Shown: one piece after another, positions 12,532-17,905 of the stretch
Layout of the letters: each line of letters opens with the position of its first letter
Position numbering within the stretch: position 1 is the first letter of the stretch
Assembly: GCA_964621455.1 (NCBI GenBank)
Contig: CAZULW010000045.1
Location: 1-17,905 of the forward strand
Direction: 5' to 3'
From: G020354025 sp964621455
Lineage (GTDB): Bacteria > Fidelibacterota > Marinisomatia > SCGC-AAA003-L08 > TS1B11
DNA: 17,905 nt
Position numbers and translations under genes: made by a program
The notes under the pieces: model-generated
What the model was told of the DNA's origin: nothing
The model's input: only the letters and a program-made list of their open reading frames with translations
The model's database searches: none

Positions 12532-14243
12532 ATGAGTATCGCTGTTACCCGGGGTTTTGTCCGTTTGGATCCTTTCGGGATCGGCAGCATGCTGGCGGTC
12601 GCCTGGCTGCTATCGCTCCAGTGTTCAACCCGCCCGCCTGCTGAACCGCCAGAGGCCACTCATCNNNNNNNNNNNNNNNNNNNNNNNNNNNNNNNNNNNN
12701 NNNNNNNNNNNNNNNNNNNNNNNNNNNNNNNNNNNNNNNNNNNNNNNNNNNNNNNNNNNNNNNNCTATCGCTCCAGTGTTCAACCCGCCCGCCTGCTGAA
12801 CCGCCAGAGGCCACTCATCAACCCCTGGTCCGCGTAGTGGATCTGAATGTAGGGGAGTCGCAGGTGGTTGAACTGCATGACGGATCGAAGGCTACGGTGC
12901 AGCTGCTTCAGGTCCGGGAGATGCGTGATTCGCTGCGCCAGGCCGTGCGCCGGGCCGAGGTACGGGTCGAGGTGAACGGTCAGACGGCCACCCTGGTCTC
13001 GGCCAACTATAATCTGCCCCTGACCGTTGCCGGGGTACAGATTGATTGCCCCGTTACCAAGGGCTATACAGTAAGGGCCTCCTCGGGTTATCTGGAGCTG
13101 TCGGACAATGTGTGGGGTCTGGCCAGGGATGCCCGCCTGCGCCTCTGGCCGGCCGGATCGTCCCTCATCGCCGCCGGCACGTTTGTCTGTCCCGTCCGGC
13201 AGCGCTGGTTCGCCAGCGCCACCCAGATGGCCAACGAGCCGACCTTTGTTGACGGCGGTGAAGACCCTGCCAACAAGAACATCTACTACCACTACGGCCT
13301 GGACTTTGGCGGCGCCGAGGGGCTGGTAGAGGTGGTTGCCGCCACCGACGGCATTGTCGTCTCCGCCGGTAAAGCCGGCCTGGAGGGCGAGCACCCGCCG
13401 GTGCGCACGCGCTACGACGTTGTGTATATCCTCGACCGGCGCGGTTGGTATTACCGCTACAGCCACCTGAAACAGATCGATCCGGGCATCGTGCCCGGCG
13501 CCCGGGTGAAGGTCGGGCAGCGGCTTGGCCTGCTGGGAAAGGAAGGCGGCAGCGGCGGCTGGTCGCACCTGCACTTAGACATCTGCGCCGTTCAACCCTC
13601 CGGGCAATGGGGCATCCATGACGCCTACGCCTTCGCCTGGGAGACCTATCAGCGCCAGTATCGGCCCCGGCTCATCGCCGTAGCCCGGCCCCACCATGTC
13701 GCCTGGACCGGCGAGACTGTGATGCTGGACGGCGCCCGTTCCTGGAGCCGGTCCGGTTCCGTTGCCCGCTATGAATGGCTCCTGTCAGACGGGACCACTG
13801 CTGCCGGCGCACAGGTGGCACGCAGCTACGACCGGCCCGGGGCCTATAGTGAGATCCTGAAAATCACCGACGGTGAGGGGCGCGTTGATTATGACTTCGC
13901 GGTGGTTAATGTTATCGATAAGGACCGCCCTGACGAACTGCCGCCCACCATCCATGCCTGCTACTACCCGACGTTTGGCATTAAACCCGGTGATGAAGTG
14001 ACCTTCAAGGTGCGCGCCTTCCGCACTACCCATGGCCGGGAGGTATGGGACTTTGGCGACGGCAGTCCTCCGGTATCGGTCCAGTCCGACGGGAACGTGG
14101 AAGTGCACAATCCCCAGGGCTATGCCGTTACAACCCACCGCTACGACCGAGCGGGGCACTATATCGTCACCGTCAGGCGCAGCAATGAACACGGTCACCA
14201 GGCCGTGGCTCACTTGAGCGTGCCGGTGGGTGAGGGGGACTGA
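12532..14243 (+). CDS. Secreted M23 metallopeptidase with two PKD-like domains (interrupted by assembly gap)
   Basis: The ATG at 12532 has a GGGAG ribosome site 7 bases upstream. It opens a frame that runs into 100 N at 12665-12764. The 55 bases before the gap are repeated exactly after it; merging them restores one 518-residue frame (133 + 1424 nt). The N-terminus has a signal segment ending SLQC, a relaxed lipobox at Cys31. Domains in merged numbering: a beta-rich region (about 50-170); an M23/LytM peptidase (about 195-310) with zinc ligands in HYGLD (His202, Asp206), YSHL (His260) and HLH (294-296); and two PKD-like beta-sandwiches (about 330-410 and 421-514), the second with WDFGDGSPP. 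The active site is complete, so it probably cuts peptidoglycan cross-links or other peptides outside the inner membrane. It converges with the ApbE gene, 51 bp apart. Confidence 0.88.
12610..12819 (+). repeat. Artificial 55-bp direct repeat flanking a scaffold gap
   Basis: Positions 12610-12664 and 12765-12819 are identical, begin CTATCGCTCCAGTG, and directly abut the N run on both sides. This is what results when two overlapping contig ends are joined with a fixed gap instead of being merged. It should not be read as a biological repeat. Confidence 0.88.
12665..12764. other. Assembly gap of 100 N
   Basis: Exactly 100 undetermined bases, the conventional placeholder for a gap of unknown size. 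The flanking identity implies that the true gap length is negative (a 55-bp overlap). Confidence 0.97.
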
Positions 14244-14294
14244 TCTGGATGCTGTCGGCGTGAGTTCCGGCCAGGCGCCGGGTGAATTCCCCTC

Positions 14295-15236
14295 TTACCA
14301 GGGGCCGCAGCGCAATATGTTGTCTTCTTGCGCCTCCCTGCCCTGCTCTTCAAACACGATCATAGCCAGTGCCCCCGGGTGGTCCGAGCAGTAACGGTTG
14401 ACCGCATCCGGGGCCATAACCACAAAGGCCGTTGAGAGGGCATCGGCGGTCGCGGCGGTCGGGGCTGAGGCCCAGGCGGCGACTCTGCCCTCCACCGGGT
14501 GGGCCGTGCGGGGGTCGATGATATGCTGCCCCTTCCGCAAACCTGAGCCGCCCAGGGCCCGTTCCCGCAAGTTAAGGCGGGCCAGGATCTGCTGGCGAGG
14601 GCCGGGTCTGCTCAGCGTGAGGGGCCAGCCTTCTGTCCCGGGTGGCGCACCAAGGGCCAGAACCGAACTGGCTCCGCCATGAATCAGGACGGTATCAATA
14701 CTCCAGTCACGCAGCAGTTCGGCCATCCGGTCAACCGCGTAGCCCTTGCCGAAGCCGCCGAGATCGATGTACACCGGACTGGCCAGCAGCTGCACCGTAT
14801 GCCCGGCTTCCTCCAAATGTATAAGGTGCATTCCGGTGAGCCGTCCGGCGGCATCCAGCTCCTCTTCTGAAGGCATGCGCGTGCTCTTATCCTCGTGAAG
14901 CCAGCAGTTCAGCAGGGACCCGATGGTAATGTCAAAAGCCCCCTCGGTCTCGGTGCTCATGCGGGCGCAAAGTTGTAGACATTCGAATGTGTCCGGCCCA
15001 ATCCGCAGAGGCTGCCCGGCGGCAAGGTTGTTGATCCGGGAAATGTCGCTGTTCTCAATGAACCGGCTGAGTTCCTGCTCCAGCCTGTTAAGCTCCTCGA
15101 ACGCCTCCCAGGCCGCCTGATGAGCGTAGCGGGCATCCTCATGCAGAATGAGGATCTCAAAAGTGGTCGCCATGGCCGCATGGGAAAAGCGGTGGGTTCC
15201 GGGGATTAAGTCCCCTGCATGGTCAACGATATTCAC
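14295..15236 (-). CDS. apbE: FAD:protein FMN transferase (ApbE family)
   Basis: This 313-residue ApbE-type enzyme attaches FMN from FAD to a threonine or serine of a target flavoprotein. Family motifs are in order: AMATTFEI (21-28), the substrate-binding loop DLGGFGKGYAVDR (158-170), HGGASSVLALG (186-196), HIIDPRT (238-244) and TAATADALSTAF (260-271), with Asp265 and Thr269 in the expected metal-site positions. The start is GTG at 15236, 27 bp after the Agl23-like gene; no good ribosome site or upstream start is visible. Unlike the periplasmic lipoprotein ApbE, the N-terminus shows no signal peptide. It may act in the cytoplasm, as known for ApbE-like enzymes that flavinylate soluble reductases. 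The target is not in this window. Confidence 0.92.
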   Translation of the reverse strand: MNIVDHAGDLIPGTHRFSHAAMATTFEILILHEDARYAHQAAWEAFEELNRLEQELSRFIENSDISRINNLAAGQPLRIGPDTFECLQLCARMSTETEGAFDITIGSLLNCWLHEDKSTRMPSEEELDAAGRLTGMHLIHLEEAGHTVQLLASPVYIDLGGFGKGYAVDRMAELLRDWSIDTVLIHGGASSVLALGAPPGTEGWPLTLSRPGPRQQILARLNLRERALGGSGLRKGQHIIDPRTAHPVEGRVAAWASAPTAATADALSTAFVVMAPDAVNRYCSDHPGALAMIVFEEQGREAQEDNILRCGPW

Positions 15237-15263
15237 GATTTACGGATGCGGAGCCACCTGCCC

Positions 15264-16877
15264 TTATCTGGTAGGTGATTGACCGGACTGTGCCTGGTGT
15301 TGCTGGAAGCGGTCCCAGAGGTCTTTCACCACGTAACCGCGCAGCTCGACCTGCGGACGCAATTCCGTATACGAATTGAAAAGAGGCACATACAGGCTTT
15401 TTTTCCCAGGGGCCGGCAATTCATATAACTTTCTCACCAGGGCCTTCTCCACGCTCGGCGAGGCTATGATGATGGGCGCGGCAGGTACGTCATCATCAAC
15501 CTCGCTCCACCAACCGACATTGGGAAATGAACGCAGGTACCAGGGGAGCGGCCAGTAGTCAGCCCCGGGACAGATCACCTCAACAGCCAGGTTATACCCG
15601 TCGGGATGGCACCGGGCAATCTCTTCCACCCGCCGGGCGATGTCAACCACGTCAGTGCCCGGATGCGCGTAGACATACGGGTTGGCCGGATCGGCATAAT
15701 ACCGGTAGCTTGCCAGGCAGGCCTGCCAGGCGAGGTGGGCCCCACCAGTGACCAGCAGCAAACTGATGAGCGCGCGTGCCAGGGTGCTGCGCTGGTACCG
15801 TACCAGGGCCACCGCCCCAATCCCGGCCAGCAGAATCAGACCATGCAGGAACCCCAGCAGATTCCACGGGGTTTTGTAGGGAATGATTGAGTACAGTCCC
15901 GTCATTATCAGGGCATAAAAGGCAATAAATCGAAGCAGGTGAACATCGCTCTCTGCCATGCTTCTGCCTCTCATCGCAACGTAGAAACCAATCCCCGCCA
16001 AGACGATAATAAGGGCCTCGCTCCAAGCCGGGCCTGCATCATACCTGGAATAGATGAGCATTTTGAGGTAGTAATACCAGGGATGAAGATGCCATTCACT
16101 TTGAGCAGCCCGGTTGAGATAGGTTTTCCAAGTATATAGGGAATCCACTATCCCCCCGGCATTGGTAAAGAACGACGAGTAAAACAGGACTGAGACCATG
16201 CCGGCGGCCGCAACCACCGCGATACCATGCCAGGGATCTATTGCCTTGACGGCCACCAAAATAGAACCGCCTTGCCGTCGGCGCTGCATCACCAGCGTAA
16301 GCAGCAGGGCCAGCAGCATTGAGCCAAACGCAATGACACTGGTTTCCTTGGTGGCATGCATCAGTCCCAGAGATATCCCGGCAAATATAGCCCACTTGAT
16401 GTTCTTGCTCTGAGTATAGCGGTAGCCGGAAATGATGGCCCCGAAGGTGAAACAGACCAGTAGCATTTCCTGGATATAGTAGCGGCTGTAGAAAACCATT
16501 GCCGGGGAAATAGCGGTCAGCAAGGCGGCGACAACCGCGGCTGGCCGGCCCAGGCCGCCTGCCATCGGTAAAAGCAGCAGCACCAGTAGCACCCCGAAGG
16601 ACACCGGCACAATGCGCAAAGTGGATTCGCTGATGTCTGTGAGTTTTCGGGCGGAACCGAGCCAGGCCGGGATCAGGGTCAGGTAGTTAAGTGTAGGGCC
16701 GTGGTATTCATGGGGGTCGTAGCGATAGTAGCCCTTCTCCAGCAGCGATCCAAACTTGACGGCGTGGACGGCCTCGTCGCCATGCATGGGACGCCGATCC
16801 AGCTGCGGTAGACGCAGCGCAAGGGCGGCAATCGTCGCAGCCAGAATGAGGACACAACTTATTTTTGGCCATTTCAA
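15264..16877 (-). CDS. Agl23/TIGR03663-like GT39-type polytopic membrane protein
   Basis: This 537-residue membrane protein has about a dozen hydrophobic helices. After the first helix comes RLPQLDRRPMHGDEAVHAVKF, with Asp34-Glu35 in the catalytic position of GT-C enzymes of the GT39/PMT type, then YRYDPHEYHGPTLNYLT. This N-terminal signature matches the TIGR03663 family (flippase activity-associated protein Agl23), whose members are thought to use polyprenyl-linked sugars on the outer face of the membrane. The start is TTG at 16877, sharing bases with the TGA of the upstream gene (TTGA). No in-frame ATG would keep the first helix, so the TTG and translational coupling are favoured. The ALG5-like enzyme nearby could supply a polyprenyl-phosphate sugar, but that link is inferred. 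Confidence 0.87.
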   Translation of the reverse strand: MKWPKISCVLILAATIAALALRLPQLDRRPMHGDEAVHAVKFGSLLEKGYYRYDPHEYHGPTLNYLTLIPAWLGSARKLTDISESTLRIVPVSFGVLLVLLLLPMAGGLGRPAAVVAALLTAISPAMVFYSRYYIQEMLLVCFTFGAIISGYRYTQSKNIKWAIFAGISLGLMHATKETSVIAFGSMLLALLLTLVMQRRRQGGSILVAVKAIDPWHGIAVVAAAGMVSVLFYSSFFTNAGGIVDSLYTWKTYLNRAAQSEWHLHPWYYYLKMLIYSRYDAGPAWSEALIIVLAGIGFYVAMRGRSMAESDVHLLRFIAFYALIMTGLYSIIPYKTPWNLLGFLHGLILLAGIGAVALVRYQRSTLARALISLLLVTGGAHLAWQACLASYRYYADPANPYVYAHPGTDVVDIARRVEEIARCHPDGYNLAVEVICPGADYWPLPWYLRSFPNVGWWSEVDDDVPAAPIIIASPSVEKALVRKLYELPAPGKKSLYVPLFNSYTELRPQVELRGYVVKDLWDRFQQHQAQSGQSPTR

Positions 16878-17659
16878 ATTGCGGACGCTGGCTTGCCGTA
16901 GACTTCGACCTCGATGTAATGATTCAGGTCATTGCTGGTATTGCCGTTGCTGTGCAGGCGGACATAGCGGGCCCGGGCTCCTTTGGCGTCGATAAGCTTC
17001 CCCTCGGAGGTTTCCACATAGTGCAGATCCTGGCCCACACCCAGGCCGGAAGAGTTGTCATGATCATTGTTGAACAGGGTCCTGACATTCGAGATGAAAT
17101 CAGGATCATCAGCAACCTGCACCACCACATCATAATAGACCCTGGGCTGCTTGTGGAAATGCCATATCAGAATGGCGTAGATGTCGTGCCCAGCCCCGAG
17201 ATCAATGGTGATGTTCTGCAGAAAAGGACCCAACTCAACATAACTGCCGTCTGTTGCTTCCTTGTCACTATCGGTGGTCAATTCGATTTCACCGATAATG
17301 GGCTCTTCATCGCTGCTGGCCACCGGTTTTTCGAGGGCGACATTTTTTGTTCCAGATGGTGCTAAAAACGGCGGGCGCAGCCTGCCCAGCGGTTTCTCCA
17401 GGTTGGGAACCCGCGTGTTTTGCGGCGTGCCAACGAACATGGGCCTGGGCAGCTTGATAGCCAGCGGCACCAATTGGCCCGCAGCCTTATCAGCGGCAGC
17501 CTGGCCTGAAACATCACGGCCTTCCGCAGCCTGCTGTTCGGATACCCTCGGTAGGGACTCCTCGGAAGGTTTCTTCTTGCAGGCGGGAACGAGCATGGTC
17601 AACGCTAATAGCATCACGGCCAGGGTTCTCACCTTAGTACCCACATTTATATTCTGCAT
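16874..17659 (-). CDS. Lipoprotein with C-terminal discoidin (F5/8 type C)-like domain
   Basis: This 261-residue predicted lipoprotein has a basic N-terminus, a hydrophobic segment and the lipobox VPAC with Cys27, followed by KKK. A low-complexity polar/Ala linker spans about 30-100. The rest (about 110-260) resembles a discoidin or galactose-binding beta-sandwich: NVALEKPVASSDEE, ATDGSYVELGP, NITIDLGAGHDIYAILIWH, a variable part, then ARYVRLHSNGN and YIEVEVYGKP at the end. Such domains bind carbohydrate or other surface ligands. Start choice: the frame extends to a GTG at 17692, but the ATG at 17659 has AAGGAG upstream (spacing about 11) and gives a standard signal peptide. Its stop overlaps the TTG start of the Agl23-like gene, so it heads a three-gene unit with that gene and apbE. 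Confidence 0.85.
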   Translation of the reverse strand: MQNINVGTKVRTLAVMLLALTMLVPACKKKPSEESLPRVSEQQAAEGRDVSGQAAADKAAGQLVPLAIKLPRPMFVGTPQNTRVPNLEKPLGRLRPPFLAPSGTKNVALEKPVASSDEEPIIGEIELTTDSDKEATDGSYVELGPFLQNITIDLGAGHDIYAILIWHFHKQPRVYYDVVVQVADDPDFISNVRTLFNNDHDNSSGLGVGQDLHYVETSEGKLIDAKGARARYVRLHSNGNTSNDLNHYIEVEVYGKPASAI

Positions 17660-17771
17660 CTCGTTTTTATCTCCTTTATCCAGAGAGTTCACGGTGTTCC
17701 ACCGGATGGAACTGCCAATATCCGGGAAATAACACCCATGATAGCATAATGGGCCCTATCAATAATATTTT

Positions 17772-17800
17772 AAGCTATCCTGTCTAACTGGCTTTGTCAA
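17772..17800 (-). promoter_or_regulatory. Candidate promoter of the discoidin lipoprotein-Agl23-apbE unit
   Basis: On the minus strand a perfect TTGACA (17795-17800) is followed, after 17 bases, by TAGCTT (17772-17777). Transcription would begin about 105 bases before the ATG at 17659. The -35 is consensus; the -10 is weak. GATAGC (17740-17745) and GCTATC (17774-17779) form an inverted pair that overlaps the -10 and may be an operator. Confidence 0.42.
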
Positions 17801-17905
17801 GCCGTCCTCAAATAGGCCTTCCACCGACCCTTCGCCCGGGCTCAGGGCATGAATAATCAAAAGAAATTAACGAATTCACTTGTGCTTTGGCGAATTGCTT
17901 AATAT

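Noticed and set aside
12610..12819. Apparent direct repeat that might be a mobile-element or CRISPR-like signal
   Set aside because: Both copies abut a standard 100-N gap and the reading frame is restored by merging them, so it is a scaffolding artefact.
12780..13574. 264-codon open frame on the minus strand
   Set aside because: Antisense to the M23 peptidase gene, which has a complete set of zinc ligands. It also depends on sequence beside the false gap.
14261..14290. CCGGC/GCCGG hairpin between the convergent M23 and ApbE genes as a bidirectional terminator
   Set aside because: The stem is only 5 bp without a bulge and no T tract follows on either strand.
1..17905. tRNA, rRNA or prophage/integrase attachment features
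   Set aside because: I saw no cloverleaf with a TTCGANNC-type T arm, no rRNA stretch, and no integrase or phage structural gene on either strand.

Overview
The window reads as a chromosomal stretch from a Gram-negative, didermal bacterium. Most genes are moderately GC-rich. Support for two membranes comes from an Omp85-type outer-membrane beta-barrel ending in Phe, three or four predicted lipoproteins, and a NamZ-type secreted peptidoglycan hydrolase. The mix of families (NamZ/DUF1343, SSS symporter, UMF1, Agl23/TIGR03663, PKD and discoidin-like secreted proteins) suggests an environmental FCB-type or candidate-phylum lineage. That placement is inference; no rRNA or other phylogenetic marker is present. 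The sequence looks like a scaffolded draft or metagenome assembly: a run of exactly 100 N is flanked by an unmerged 55-bp overlap, and one gene carries two single-base frameshifts in G runs.

Left part (1-9163), almost all on the minus strand. Reading along transcription: a Gfo/Idh/MocA oxidoreductase; the MntA antitoxin overlapping the HepT toxin (a type VII toxin-antitoxin pair); a probable terminator and a hairpin-rich spacer; a sodium:solute symporter coupled to a NamZ-family exo-beta-N-acetylmuramidase; a secreted endonuclease/exonuclease/phosphatase-fold protein; a POTRA-less Omp85 barrel with two frameshifts; and a UMF1-type MFS transporter. Just past the UMF1 stop lies a 44-residue remnant of a second UMF1 C-terminus. 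The left edge holds what may be the tail of a plus-strand membrane protein.

Middle part (9164-11658), repeat-rich. Two paralogous small lipoproteins with an NTF2-like (SnoaL/DUF4440-like) body lie in tandem on the plus strand. The duplication includes their promoter-like region, 5' leader, signal peptide and a 3' hairpin that shows compensatory change. Between and around them are many palindromes: a nested roughly 95-bp palindromic element, a recurring CCCGAC/GTCGGG hairpin, one clear intrinsic terminator, and a REP-like palindrome cluster.

Right part (11659-17905). On the plus strand are an ALG5-like family 2 glycosyltransferase and a secreted M23 peptidase with two PKD-like domains, whose reading frame is restored when the false assembly gap is closed. 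Converging on them from the minus strand is a putative operon: a discoidin-like lipoprotein, an Agl23-like GT39-type membrane protein that begins with TTG overlapping the previous stop, and an ApbE-type FAD:protein FMN transferase without a signal peptide.

Themes: much of the window concerns the cell envelope. The NamZ-symporter pair is the best functional hypothesis (release and uptake of a peptidoglycan amino sugar). I found no clear previously undescribed multi-gene defence or mobile system. The most unusual signals are the duplicated lipoprotein unit with its conserved RNA-level structure, the POTRA-less Omp85 next to a secreted EEP protein, and the UMF1 tail remnant.
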